Below, piece after piece: positions 11,052-23,778 of a stretch of 64,000 nucleotides of DNA (positions are counted from its first letter, which is position 1; every line of letters begins with the position of its first letter). The notes beneath the pieces were generated by a model, which was not told the origin of the DNA, searched no databases, and was given only the letters and a program-made list of their open reading frames with translations. The position numbers and the translations under genes are program-made. The DNA is from Torymus aiolomorphi. Taxonomy: Eukaryota > Arthropoda > Insecta > Hymenoptera > Torymidae. The stretch is taken from contig CM070873.1 in NCBI GenBank assembly GCA_036365515.1, forward strand, positions 20,759,257 to 20,823,256, given 5' to 3'.

Positions 11052-12870
11052 ACGGTGCAATAGCTCGCGTACGCGAGCATACGTGCGAATAAGCTGACCG
11101 TTACACATGTGCAATACCTCTTGGATTAGCTGAAAAAAATTGGGGGGAAAAAGTAGTGTAACGTAGCGCGCAGAAGGGGGATTGAAGAAAAGCGAAAGAA
11201 GAAAGCGATGAAGCGTCATTCTTTCTTTTTTCCGTAGTACTAAGAGCGAGTGTATAAATTTTATAGTTTAAGAATGTGAGAGAAGTGAGCGAGAGAAAGA
11301 GAGTGAGTGAGATAAAGAGGGGAGAAGGAGAAAGGTATTGAGAGAGAAAGAGACGAAGACGATGCAATGATCAGAGAATTTGACTGCGTGTTTCCTCCCG
11401 CCGTCATTGTTTCCGTTTCGACTGTATGTCCGTATGTATTTCTTTTCGATTCGTTGCGTTGCGTTCGCCCATCGTTTTGTACAACCACGACTTGTTAGCA
11501 TTGTCATCGATCATCGCCGTTGCCTTGCATTTTTTATGGCGAAATAATGTGTCACTGTGATCGAGCGTACACCGCGCGTTCGGTTGATGAATGCGCGAAG
11601 CATCGGAAGTTAATATATAGCTTTATCGTCGCACGGAGAGGAGAGAGGCAGTAGGTGTGCTGGCGCTCAACACGAGTTCGAATCGCGCTCTGGAGCTTCA
11701 AGACAGTAGAGACAAGGAATTTCACTGCTACTCGATTCACTGCGATTACCAAATTCCTTTCTACGCGTTACAGTGGCAGAGATATTTTGTAAAGGGTTTC
11801 CGTTGAGTTGTAAATTTTAATTTTATCGTTTACAAATTTTATCTTTATCGACGCACTGCTTTACAAACTCATAAGCTCGTAGTTGAATATAGTTGATATA
11901 TTGCTAAATTTATTTTTGACATTTTTTTATACTATAAAAAATGCTCTTCTTTTTAACTGTAACATGCAACTTTACAGTATATATGGCTGCTTAATTTTTA
12001 ACTGACACATTATTAATAAATTCAGATTTGTTAAGAAAACTTGAAGAATTCGTGTTTCAATCACCTAAATAGAATAATAATTATTTAATCAGTAAAATAG
12101 TGCTTAGATTAGGATAACCGTAACAAACGCTTTTAATTTCAGTTTTCTTGTTGTAAATCAATGTTGTCTTATGAAATACATTAACAGCTAACCGGTTTAA
12201 TAAACCAACGATTTTAAATTGTTATTATCACAATGAAGTTTCATAGATTATAATTACAATTAAGTAATTTGTTTTATTACGTGATAGGAATAATGAAATA
12301 GCTTTTGTATTGCGCTTAAAACAATGCGAAAAGGTTTATATTATTTGTGAAAGTTCTTAGAGGTTTAGAGAGTGTGTCCATAGCATTCAAAAGAGGGCAT
12401 TCACTTATGAAAATCAAATCGGAATCGACCTCGTGCTCAGCACTCACATCAGTCAAAGTCACTCTAATTTATCGTTATACAGTTGATTGGTATGCCGCAT
12501 ATATATAGATAAAAAATATATATGTCGATATACTGAATATATTGTGTTAATATAACGCCGTAAATATTAATTATAGTCGCGTTATGCATATACATAAATA
12601 TACACATATAAAGCCGTTACGTTTATACACGTCCCCATTATTACATTCTATTGCGTTTTGGTGCGCATAACGGAAATGCGAAAGGGAAAGAAAGTTTGTA
12701 CGCGCTTCGTCAGCGAACTCGATGATTCGATGCATGTGGCATAATCAACGCGCTCCTCATTCGCTAACTATAACGCAATGCTGTAAATTACACCCACACC
12801 CACACACCCACACACACGCACACGTACACGCACGCACACACACACGCACACAAACACACATCTGCGTGAT

Positions 12871-13071
<201 letters not shown>

Positions 13072-13314
13072 ATATATATAGATATATATTATACATATAT
13101 AAATATTATAAGAGTATATATAAATAAATATTATTATTATTATTGAATAATGACGAAGGGCTAGCTCTAACTCGAGAGGCACTACACGATTTAAGAAATA
13201 AAAGTAAACAGATACCGAGTAACCACCTATAAGATATGTCGAGGTGTTAAAAGAAAAATGATTGCACAGGGTATAGACGAAGTCGTTGATATACATACTA
13301 ACTGATGTCTTTAT

Positions 13315-13340
13315 ACATATATATATATATATATATATAT
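13315..13340 (+). repeat. (AT)n microsatellite
   Basis: A pure AT dinucleotide run. Confidence 0.9.
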
Positions 13341-13990
13341 TTGAAATATGCATTAGTACATGTTTCTTTCTGTTCTGTCGGCCTCAAACTGGTTGAATGA
13401 AAAAAATAGTAAGAAAAGTAAACTAAAATAGTACTTAGACGTTTTTCAGAGTCCGTTTCGAAATCCGATGCAGGCATTATTGATATAGATGTCATCAGTG
13501 TTAAGTACTAATCCATAATTTAAAAAGAAAAGACCGATGGTCGTCAAGACTTAGTCGAAGCCTCCTCGACTTTGTGCGACGACGTGCAGGGCCCGTTGCG
13601 TTTCCATTGTAAATTACAGATATATCTTATTCATAAGAGCCGAAGAGCCGCGGTACCGCGTAACTTTTTCAAATGCCGTCGCACACATGTACACACAGGC
13701 CCACGTTATCAATTGGAACTGCGAAGCGCGACGCTATTGTCAAGTAACACGCATTGCTGTTGATTGTGTATCGAGTTAAATTCGAAGAAAATTAATGCGT
13801 ATAAGAGAGCTTGGGCCAGTGGCTCCTAACATATTTTTTAATTGCTTCAATACCTCCGATTGTTCTTTACCTACCTTAACGATTAAAACTTCTAAGTATG
13901 TGTAAAAACACAGATACACACACATATAAGTAAATGATTAAATAAGTAAGCTGCGCTCGATCGTCGGAGAAAGTGTTTTTTGTGTCGATA

Positions 13991-14029
13991 CCGACGACGA
14001 CGTCGACAACGACGACGACGACGACGACT
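13991..14029 (+). repeat. (GAC)n trinucleotide repeat
   Basis: CGACGACGACGTCGACAACG followed by further GAC units. It is non-coding as far as can be seen. Confidence 0.85.
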
Positions 14030-17000
14030 TTCGATGACGAATGTGTGTAACCCTCGAACAATCTCTCGCACCCTAGTGGAAAGGCTTTTATGAGATGATC
14101 TAGAGTGTTGCGCATACCCAGGGATGTGCGCACGTTTTGTTTTTATATTTTCCGTTGTATTTTATGGAAAAGTCTTTATAAAATAAGAAAAAAACCTCTA
14201 CATTTTAATAAAGATGTCATTTGAAACAGTAAAGCCTACAAGCAAGTTATTTAGTGTAGCTCACAACTCATTGATCGATCGGCGCGAATCAGTTGCATTA
14301 TTCGGTAGATGCGAATGTAGCTCTAAAGTATTTTACGAAGGCAACGGAATGACGAATTAACGTTTAAGTGTCATGAAAGATTTGTCCACTGGGGTCAAGT
14401 ATGTATTCAGGATAGGAAAGGGTGGCGGATGCAATTTCAGGCGTTCAAAGACAAGTACGTTCTTCGAACTTTGAAATCCACAAGTGACGAGCGTGCATTC
14501 CGTTTCGCAAACAAAAGAAAAAAAACATGAAAAAGTTCCTATTGTAAAAGATGACCGTTGCCACCGTAACGTGTATTATAAGGTAATTAAACGGCGAGCA
14601 ACGAAAACTCTCGAACGTTCAATTTTACTTTGTCCTTTCGCTCTCGCGACCCTTCAGGCTAAATGGAATAGAGACGCAAGATCGTCTGTTCGTCAACTTG
14701 CACGGGAAAATATAAACGAATGGTTCTTTCGCTTTCTCCAATTGTTTTGATCTTGGCGTACCTTTGCAACATCCGAACTGTATATCCGACATCCTTGCCT
14801 CAGACAGGAGACGCCGTTCATATTTCTAAGCGTTTACAAGAGTTACGAGTATTTCAATTCTAGTTGTAACAGAATGGCGGCTGTATCTGGTGAAAATTAA
14901 AAAAGGGAGTTTGACTTTGACACTGAGAAAAATATTTCACTCGTTCGATGTCTTTTGCTTCGAGAGCTTTTAATCCATTTTATGTTTCAACCAAAATCAA
15001 ATCTAGCCAATCATTTCAATTTTTCTGGCGATTTCTTTACCGATTAAATTTTAATAGCTAAAAAGCTTTTATATTTTTTGAAAAATTTACAAACTTTTTT
15101 GTATCTTTTTAATGCATCACTGTAAATATTTCGAATAAGGATTTTGCTATAAAATTTTCAAAAATAACAAAAACATTTATTCTAAATTTTGTAAAAGATT
15201 ATTTAATAAAGTAGATATGCGGAATTGGAAGTGAAAAGTTTGAGCTAATGTTGTGAAATTTTTTACATTTTCTTTTTGTTATAAGTTATAGCTTTTGTTA
15301 CTTTTGCGTTGATTCGCAAGAAAAATGAAACATTTTTGTCAGTGTAACTGTTGGCGATTCGAGTAGAGAAAAATGAATTTTCAATGCCGAACATAAAATG
15401 TGTATAGCTTTATTGTATACTTGGTATATGAGATTAAAGAAATAAAAACTAAGCAGGGAAGAGGCCGATTGATTTGCTCACGGCGAATGTTACTTAATGT
15501 ACATTGTTTATACATGAAAAAAATTAAGAGTGTTAAGCTCTAGTTCCGGATTATGCTAAACTTCACTATGAATGTGTGATATCCATATAAAAAAAAATTA
15601 AAAAAATATGAATAACAAAGCGTATGTCGACTCCTTTTTCCAGAACTTCGAAAGACGTATATATACATATGATTTCCATGTAGAAAAGCTCATTCTTGAT
15701 ATACCTTCATTATTTCGTTATGATGTGGTCGTTGTTCAATTTATCAAGAAAAAAAATGCGAAAAATGCAAGTAATAGACATCGACGAGCAGCACAGCCTT
15801 CAAGCGCTTTAAGCATCTGATGGAGTTCGTCTTGGAATTAAAAACGAAAAATCTTCTCTCTCTATCTATTCTCTCTTTTACCCTCCATTTACCTTCGAGA
15901 TCTCCTGATGTCATGGCAGTGCGTATCCAGAGAAAAAAATAAAATAATTCGTCGAATAGAACTGCATTATTCATTTTATTCATCACAATTTTGCTCCATT
16001 TTCAGCGTACACGTGCAGTCTTTTTACGGTGATAAATATTTTTTAGATAATACATAAACAACGTTCTTCAAAAATTCATTTATTACGTAGAATTTATATT
16101 GTAATTAAAGTACTTATTAATTAAATTATAATATTATTTAGTATTAAATATTTTTCTAGTATATCTTTTATGTTAACTTTTGAAGTTTCGAAAAAGCCTT
16201 CTACTTATTTAAAAAGTTTATAAGATAATCTTTTTTTGAAATCTTATCAAAAGATGTTACATGCTTTAATTTATTATTTTACTTTTGCATGAAGAGAGAT
16301 GGTTAAAGTAAGTATAAATATATTAGAATCTGTATATATAGGTAAGTACATACATGTACACTGTCTAATAAGGAGTTTGCCTTTTGCAAACTTTTCATGA
16401 ACAAAGCGGAGGTGCATGAAGATTCAAGTTTTTTTGAGTAAATGGGGGATACCTTATTAAAGGGTTAGCCAACAAATATTGCTAAGAATCCTTCCTAAAG
16501 AATTTTGTATTTTTTAATAATTTATCATTAGTTGCAAATCCTTATGTTGGAAGAATGTAAAATCTCTTCGACATCTCATGTTGTTAGTTGTATGACTATC
16601 TGAAGATTATTGGAATTTTCAATTTAAAATCTCTAATAAAAATTTAATATAATGTAGGTAAATAGTCAGTTTTTACTAGATATACAAACAATAAATGGAC
16701 CAAAAAATACATATATATAATTAATAATTAATTCTATTTGATAATTTTCTAAAGGAGTATAGCTATTTGAATTTCGCGCCGATAACGCCGTGCTCCGTGG
16801 CTCCGTGACAAGTGTAGTTCTGTGCACACCGCTAGGTGGCGAATCTTTTTTCGTCGCGCTCCCATGGCGAATTTGGTGGGCCTTAGGTTATTAGAAGGAT
16901 GATTCCGTTCAAATGCATTCGAACTAAATATCACAGATCGAATTTTCTTTCGGGATAAAAATTATGGAAGTCTATTCTAGATTACCTAAACTATAGGGTT

Positions 17001-17788
17001 AAGTACTTGTCACGATTTGTGTGCTCTATTACTTAAATGCGGAATACGTACAAACAGATACGAATATAGTATAGAAAATTGTTTTTTCAAAAATTAAACT
17101 TTCAATTTTATAAGTGTTAAGTGTCAACATTTTTAGTCGCAGTTCTATAAGATTGCAATTATGTTTTAAAAAGTACACGTGGTTTGGAAAGATTTATTAG
17201 TTTTTGTTATTTGAAAATACTAAGAAACGACAATCTATTTTATAAGAAAAAAATAATGTATAATAGTAATTTGAAGTATAAAAAATGGTTACCATGTTTT
17301 AAAAGTACTTCAACTTGCACACTAAATATTTATAAAAAGATTTTTTGCTTGCAAGAGATCTTTTACCACGTTATAAAGCAGTGCCCTTATTTTTGTATTA
17401 AATTATACTTTTACTGGCAGTAGATTTTAGAAGTAAGCGCAAAATTAATCACAAAAAGAAGAAAATTGTAGAAGTCGATGCAAAATATATCAATTAAAAT
17501 ATTTTGGTAATAAATACGTGAAACGATTATTGATTACCATAATTTTTATAATTATAGATTCAACTATTGACAAAAAATATTTCTTATATTGATAAAGACC
17601 ACTAATCGGGTCCACACAGCGTGTATAAGCATATTAATCGAGAGAACACAACTGCGTTCGCCGTCTGCTAAGGCACACAAATGTAGGCAAATATGATTTT
17701 TTTTACTTTTAATATAACTTTCAATAGAGTTGATATTTTGTAGAGAAAAAAATTTCTGTATTTAGATTAAAAATTAAACTGTCAACAT

Positions 17789-17848
17789 GTGAGGCGTATA
17801 AAAAGCTGGAAAAGCTGCTAAGTCACATTTGCACCTATACGCCTCATA
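17789..17848. repeat. Small inverted repeat
   Basis: TGAGGCGTATA at the left and TATACGCCTCA at the right are perfect reverse complements about 38 bp apart. Possibly the ends of a very small MITE. Confidence 0.5.
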
Positions 17849-18193
17849 CATTCATTGCACATTCGTGCATGGCTAAATGAATTCAGCAGATCGCAACAAA
17901 CCGGGAGCTTTTTTTAAACCCATATTAATCGGGACAACTACCTTATATTTAAGGAGAAGCGAGTCTCGGGATAATTTTCTTAAAAACATTTTTTGTATTC
18001 TATACAAATCTACAACATAATCAATTAGATATTGAATCCCAAATTTCAAACTACTGTAACTGCGACAATTCTCTATCTTCTGAGATTATATTTTTAAGAG
18101 GATATCGGAACCTATACAGAATTTAAGAATTACATAGTTACCGACACTTAAGTATTTTTTATTGTTCAATTTTGATGTTTAACTAATTGTTTA

Positions 18194-18239
18194 AGTCATT
18201 TACTGTTCCTCAGATCATTGTGAACAGTGAATGACTTAT
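18194..18239. repeat. 46-bp hairpin
   Basis: AAGTCATTTACTGTTC and GAACAGTGAATGACTT pair with one mismatch around a 14-base loop. Confidence 0.6.
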
Positions 18240-18313
18240 GACTGCAATTATTTTACAAAGCTTATCGTATCTCACCTAAATCTTTCATTTTGAATCTATC
18301 TGACAAGAGCTTC

Positions 18314-18484
18314 TTAATGCTTTGTATTTTTTGCTTTACTTTTACTACAAATTAATAAATCATCTACGTAAATTAGTAAATAAATTACATTTTTTCCTTT
18401 TCCATTTTTATATAAACAGAGATCTACATTACTTCTTTCAAATCCTAGTTCTATTACAAATTGATCAAAACACTCATACCATGC
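18314..18484 (-). pseudogene. Ty1/copia-type reverse transcriptase fragment
   Basis: About 56 residues of a copia-type RT are readable: AWYECFDQFVIELGFERS, then DLCLYKN and IYLLIYVDDLLI with the catalytic YVDD box. The family's RT is several hundred residues long, so this is only a scrap. It is fused in frame, by chance, to the unrelated repeat at 18486-18660. No LTRs are visible nearby. Confidence 0.8.
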
Positions 18485-18485
18485 C

Positions 18486-18660
18486 CCCGTTGGGACGATG
18501 AGGGGGATACTTGTCGATTCGTTTTGACCTACTCTATCGAGTGTCCATTCTCGATTTTCCTGTAACGTCACTTCTTTAATCGGACGATAATGGGAAAGCT
18601 TTCGTCATTTCGTTTCGACCTACTCTATCGAGCATCCGATCTCGATTTTCCCATAACTCG
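18486..18660. repeat. Two diverged direct repeats of about 89 bp
   Basis: The block around GACCTACTCTATCGAG followed by TCTCGATTTTCC occurs at about 18520-18560 and again at about 18612-18652, each preceded by GGACGAT(G/A)A. They form the downstream edge of the zinc-finger reading frame at 18665-19102 and may be tandem duplications within that element. Confidence 0.6.
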
Positions 18661-18664
18661 CCCG

Positions 18665-19102
18665 TTATCTACTCCGGTGGGACGACAATTGTGTTGGGAA
18701 GGATCGTGGGCACTTATCACATTGATGCTCCCGGATTTTGATCCTTCCCTTGCAATGCGGGCGATGACAACTCCACGCATGCACTTTTGAAAATAGTCTT
18801 TCACAGATGCATTTCCAAGATGGTCTAATGGAGAGATGTTTTTCTTCAATGTGTTTGTGGAGCTCGGTGGGCTTTGTGAAAATCACATTTTGCCCACCGA
18901 GCAGACATTTTGGACAAGATGTTGGCCCGTCAAAGGGGATGTCTATCGTGATGGCATGCGCATCGACGATTTCGTCCCCGTCATTATTGTTACGTCCGGT
19001 ATGTTCTCTTTGAGTTTGTGGATTATACTCCCCAGCCACAGACGGTTGAGAACTACCTACGCCAGCCACTTCCGAGGCTTGGCTTCTTAGTTGTACTGGC
19101 AT
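18665..19102 (-). pseudogene. N-terminal zinc-finger part of an R2/NeSL-type LINE ORF
   Basis: Starts with Met (MPVQLRSQASEVAG) and has a low-complexity leader, then CPKCLLGGQNVIFTKPTELHKHIEEKH (C-x2-C...H-x4-H), a second CxC/HxxxxC group and a third CDKCPRSF. Several C2H2-like fingers at the start of a single ORF are typical of R2 and NeSL-type LINEs, where they bind the target DNA. The frame stops at 18665, within the duplicated 89-bp sequence, and no RT follows, so this is only the 5' part of an element. It is downstream of, not joined to, the RT relic at 19650-20960. Confidence 0.55.
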
Positions 19103-19327
19103 TTTGTTTCCTATAAATAAAGTTTAACGACCACTCCGAGTAGTCGATTAGACCTAAGGTCTTTTAGAGCAATGCTCTATTTAGAGGAGATTGACGTTAG
19201 ATCTCACTCCGTGAGGCTTATCGATGCCTCTCTTGATACAAGAGTAGGCCCCTCTGCCATACCCTTCTCGCAACAGACCTCTTATTTTTCTCTTGGTCGA
19301 ATTGTCACTTATTGCTTTCTCTCCTCA

Positions 19328-19367
19328 TGAGTTTTCTCTCTCTCTCTCTCTTACTCTCTCTCCCTCA
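19328..19367 (+). repeat. (CT)n-rich tract
   Basis: TTTTCTCTCTCTCTCTCTCT followed by further CT units. It lies in the untranslated flank of the zinc-finger element. A perfect 16-bp palindrome GACCCGGCGCCGGGTC is close by at about 19452-19467. Confidence 0.8.
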
Positions 19368-19649
19368 TTAGTACATTGACTTGTTCATCTTGATATTTGC
19401 CTTGTTCTAACTTTACTCGAATCATTGGTAAGCTTATGCTTACCAGCGCTGGGACCCGGCGCCGGGTCTCGCATAGCCTTTATGGAGTCTAACACTTCTT
19501 TCCCATCATAGTCTTTCTTTTTTGGAGTGCATACTTCCGAATCTGGGTTTTTGCTTTTGTTGAATCACCAGTGTGATCCCTTCCATCATTGTCTGCCTTT
19601 TGACTCAAACCGATGGGCATTAAAAGTTCATCAGTCTGTAACTATCATC

Positions 19650-20960
19650 CGGAGAGCTCTAGCTCCTTAATGCCGGGTGTATTCAAGAGATTTGTATGGT
19701 AACATATTCTCACTCGGTATCGAGTGATTGAGCCATCCACGCTTCGACTTCGCTTCTTTTCGCTCTAGTTTTTTGCGATTTAATTCTTTCTCGGTGGTTG
19801 GCCAAGGCAGCCCTACTTTCCTGGCGTACCTTGTCAACTCCGCTCTTTCTGCGTGGACATCACATCTCGGACCACAGGGTCGGTCGGTCGCAATGCCCGC
19901 ACAGCATTTCTGTGCGTGGCGATTTGCACTATCGTCTCAAGCTTGGGCAGTCCAAGTCCGCCCAAGCTACGAGGCACATACGTGAATGGCGTGCTCGTTT
20001 TCTCGGTTACGTGGAGTAACTTTTTTACTTCCTCACCATATCGACCTGCCTGAGCGCCGTTTGTAACCGCGGGGATACTATTAATCCATATAGTATCCTC
20101 GGGATCAGGTAGGTCGTTAGTAATTTAAGTTTCTGCATAGGCTTCAAAGGTATCCTTTTCAGCCTCTGAATTACTTCGAAGATTGACTCGCGTTCGCGTC
20201 CTCCGATCAATCCTTGCCATGGCATCACCTGTACTCTAAGGTACCGGATCGCCTCATCTGCCGTTATATACGGCATTCTCGTTCCGCCAAGTGCGAGCTG
20301 CGGGTCCTGGCCGTACCAAGTCTTACTCCTTGGCACGATCTGGAATGCTGCGCACTTCTCCACCGCTAGCTTCATTCCCAATCTATTCAGGAAACCAGCC
20401 AGCAGACGTACTGGTCTACGAAGGCCAAGGCTGCCACATTCGTTCCATTAATTGATAAGCCCTCAGTCTCAGATTGTATTTTTACAATCACTGGCTCTAC
20501 GCATAGATTAAAAATCAGCGGGGACAGAAGGTCCCCCTGCTTTACTATTATGCCTATTTCGACATCCCCATCCGCTGTGCGAATTTTCGTGGTGCAATCC
20601 TTATACATATCTATGATGTAACTTCCGACCACTGGGGGTATGCTTTTACGCTCCAGCGCCGGTCCTATCGCTGCATGCGGGACCGTGGCTTTTTGGACGT
20701 CAATGATGTCAATGACTCCGCCTTCTTTCTTTGCTTTTGCAAGGATCTCACTGAGAATCTGGATGTTACACCCATTCTCCTCGGTGAATCCTTGCTGTCT
20801 CCGATCCTGGCCGACATTTGCTCTCAGTCTTCTATTGAGCATTGCAGAAAAGATCCTGCTCAGTATTGAGCTGATCGTGATAGGCCTCCAGTTCTTTATC
20901 TCTCTCGTGTCCTTACCAGCCTTAGGAATAAGAGTTGTGCGGTTATTTCGCCATTCTTTA
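19650..20960 (-). pseudogene. R2/NeSL-like LINE reverse transcriptase relic
   Basis: Read on the - strand: RT blocks QGFTEENGC, GGVIDIIDVQKA, then IVKQGDLLSPLIFNLCVEP (block with QGDxLSP), then the palm motif degraded to AFVDQ where AFADD is expected. The thumb follows (GMKLAVEKC, ADEAIRYL, LKPMQKLKLLTTYLIPR) and the segment VPRSLGGLGLPKLE near 19940-19975. Frame changes occur near 20385 and 20025, so it is dead. The GGLGLP signature and the single-ORF layout point to the R2/NeSL group, not the R1 group. The 3' part fades out by about 19650. Confidence 0.75.
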
Positions 20961-20994
20961 GGGTAGTAGCCCTTGAGTAGTAGAATATTATAGA

Positions 20995-21320
20995 AAATAC
21001 AGTGGAAATTTTAAATGTATGAAAAGGTATCAAAATGTATCAAAAGGTATCAGAGTGTACCTAAGTGTATATAGAGGTTGCATTTCGTAATTTCTGTAGC
21101 ACACTTTAATACTTTTTAATACCTATTGATACCTTTTGATACATTTTGATACCTTTTCAAAAAAATTTTAAAATGTAATATTAATTTATTTATCATTCTA
21201 TTAAACATATTAACACCTTTTGGTACATCTTAAAACCTTTTCATACACAAATACCTTCTGATATATTTGTGTACATTTTGATACATTTTGATACATTTTG
21301 ATACATTTCTATACATTTAT
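20995..21320. repeat. GATACNTTTT/ATACATTTTG repeat block with inverted arms
   Basis: Short units GATACCTTTT and GATACATTTT recur many times. The stretch 21017-21050 (GTATGAAAAGGTATCAAAAT...) is the reverse complement of 21128-21161 (...ATTTTGATACCTTTTC), and further direct copies follow to about 21312. It looks like a locally expanded palindromic repeat. Confidence 0.7.
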
Positions 21321-21326
21321 ACAAAC

Positions 21327-21464
21327 AATAGTATATTTAGCTACGAGGGCAGAAACTAGATCTTTCTGGCGTGTGTGGAGTTGCCACACACGCCCGAGGC
21401 TTCGCCTCGGGTGGCATACACACGGCAGGCAGATCTAGTTTCTGTCCGAGTAGCATATACTATT
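21327..21464. repeat. 138-bp hairpin element with GAGGCTTCGCCTC apex
   Basis: AATAGTATAT...CTAC...GAGGGCAGAAACTAGATCT at the left pairs with AGATCTAGTTTCTG...GTAGCATATACTATT at the right. The centre CCCGAGGCTTCGCCTCGGG is a perfect palindrome. The apex is like those at 7176-7251 and 7344-7520. A further related motif, CCCGAGCGAAGCGAGGG, lies between GGCACC and GGTGCC at about 21632-21708. Confidence 0.75.
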
Positions 21465-21924
21465 TTTCTTCATGCCCGGCCGAAAGTTTGTAGCACTATT
21501 TCGTCCGGAATTATAAATAATATCGAACGAGTTGGATTTGTCAGCTGACGAAAGCGTGTAGCCATATTATTACTTTCTCATTCGCTCGCGCGCCATCTGT
21601 CAGGAGCGCGTGGTGTTTTGAGCGTGTGTATAGGAGTTGTCGGCACCGCCGCACTTGCGACCCGAGCGAAGCGAGGGTTGTTGGCCAGAGGGTGCCGAAA
21701 ATACATATGCAAGCTTAATTATATAAATAACAATTTCGCTTTAAATTAAATATTGTTTATTTATTTCTACATATTAAGTTTATTTTAATTTCAACTTATG
21801 AAATAACAAATATTTCTAATTTTATATAAACATTTATATAGTTTTACATATATTTTTATAGTTTTATATATAGATATATTAATGTAGTTTTGCAACAAAT
21901 ATTTAAATTAAAAATCAGACTTTT

Positions 21925-23396
21925 TTAAACATCACTTTTGTAATAATAGTAATTATTAGTTATAGTACATTTTTCATATGTAATGTTAGAATGCCTTAAG
22001 CAATTTGGACGTATATGATTCTCCTCCTTTTGATTATTTGAACTGGAAGCTTCTTGATTGTTTATCGTATTATTATTTTTTTGAAAAGAGATCTTTATTG
22101 GTGGCTTTGATGAAAAATGTTGTTTCGTAGTGGATGATTCCATTTGATTCACAGTCGAAACTAGTACTTTTGATTCATTTTCTGCGGGTATAACTGGTGC
22201 TAATGGTTTTACAGGTAATTTAAGTGCTTTTTTTATTAACATGATGAACTTGTACTTGATTCAGATCATTTTCATCAAAATTATCCTGAAAATCATCCCA
22301 AGATATTACTAAATCTGAATTATTATTTTCTTTGTTTGCATCGGTTATCATTGATACATCTGCTCTTTTAATTGGTACGTCTCGATGTAATTGCTTATTC
22401 GATGAAATACTTCTATTTTCATGAGTAATACCTTGAAAAATCCTCTCTCTATTCAGCATTGAATGTTCTATATAACCTTGGGATACATTGCACCAGAGTT
22501 TGAAAGGAATGTCGCTGATGATCTTCGGAAACAGTGTCCAGTATATCTCTTCGCATTATCTAACTGTAAATATGTAGCTATTATTTCGGGTGTTTCACCT
22601 ATTTTGTTTCTACCAATTACTTGGTGAGTACATTTTCCTGTAGAATATTGCACAAAAAATCTTTATCAGTGAACTCTTGTGGTCTCAATAAAATATATTC
22701 CTTGACTTTGTTACAATGCAATGGTCCAATAATGAAGCTTCGCGAATACTCATTCTTGTTATTATTGATGGATACTAAAAACTTATCATTTAGATCTTCT
22801 ACATCTTGCATTTTAATATTAGTAATTTCTTCAGACCTTAGTGGCCACAGATGCCAAAAATAAGAATGATCTGAAATACAAATAAAGATTTATAGGTATG
22901 AATCATTGGGAAACATAAGTTGGGAATTTTTATTATTTACCTTTCCTACTAAATACAATTGATCTGGTGCCGTATTCATAAACTGTTGAATATGATCCCA
23001 ACTTAGAGTAAGCGATTTCTTTGGCATATAACCTTTGGAATTGTTCTTGAGGAAGCTTTTTAAATTAAGATATCTATCAACAGCAACATTTTTTTGGGTA
23101 CTGAGTTTTCTTTAACATAAACCATATACAACACAGAGTGAACGGTCGCAATTTTCCTTGCAGTTCTTTGAAATGAACGAGTAAAATGCTTTCTGCAAAT
23201 GAGTCTGCATTGTGTTTACTTTTCCATTCCATAAATGTGTATCATATACTAGGAGATACCGGGATTCAGATTTTTTTGGCAGTGTATTTTTTTTTATGAT
23301 GAACCTTGCCTCTGCATCAAAATCTCTTATTACCTCTTCCTCGTCAGTACTGCATTCATCAGATGAATCATTATTTTGTAAAACATTCATTTTCAC
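21925..23396 (-). pseudogene. Crypton-type tyrosine recombinase transposon relic
   Basis: Read on the - strand in pieces. An N-terminal SAM-like part (TLPKKSESRYLLVYDTHL) is at 23396-23112. Next is VDRYLNLKSFLKNNSKGYMP to LYLVGK (23101-22941), then a 70-bp GT-AG intron (22940-22871), then IILIFGICG and LRSEEITNIKMQDVEDLNDK with the first catalytic Arg. TGHCFRRSSATFLSNSGA gives the H-x-x-R pair and GYIEHSMLNRERIF gives the Tyr nucleophile. All the catalytic residues survive, but frameshifts near 23100, at the GICG/LRSEE join and before GYIE kill it. A poorly conserved Asn/Ser-rich tail runs to 21925. Cryptons insert by tyrosine-recombinase chemistry and have no TIRs, and none are seen. Confidence 0.75.
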
Positions 23397-23429
23397 TTTA
23401 ACTTATTCACTGCGATGATATGCAACTTT

Positions 23430-23640
23430 CGGTATCTCTATATACACGATCTTTAGGTTAGGCTGTAAGTAGCGGCTGTCTGAAAATAGCTAGAACGATA
23501 CACGTGGATTTTATGGGAAACTCGGACGGCCCGTTTCTGCTTGCACTAGCACTTTATTCAGCCACGATTTCGCTACCATGTTAAATAAATATATATACGA
23601 TCTTTAGGTTAGGCTATAAGTAGCGGCCGTCTGCCATAGC
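23430..23640 (+). repeat. Direct repeat pair, about 55 bp each
   Basis: ACGATCTTTAGGTTAGGCT, then (G/A)TAAGTAGCGGC(T/C)GTCTG, occurs at about 23447-23483 and 23588-23625. A shorter pair, GCAGAAATT(A/C)TTAGTTTTGATG, follows at about 23699-23748. Probably remnants of terminal or subterminal repeats. Confidence 0.6.
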
Positions 23641-23778
23641 ATACTGCGACGGAAATTTTTCTGCCCGCTGGCTTGTTAGTCCCGATAGATGGCGTGCGCA
23701 GAAATTATTAGTTTTGATGCCTGCTTACCGAGCAGAAATTCTTAGTTTTGATGCCTGTTCGCGGTGCCGAAACACGAA

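Noticed and set aside
14484..14750. 88-codon open frame with a basic N-terminus
   Set aside because: Starts at a non-ATG codon, has no recognisable motif, and lies in sequence without other coding signs.
19441..19480. 16-bp palindrome GACCCGGCGCCGGGTC as an operator or attachment site
   Set aside because: Isolated, within untranslated transposon sequence, and no second copy in the window.
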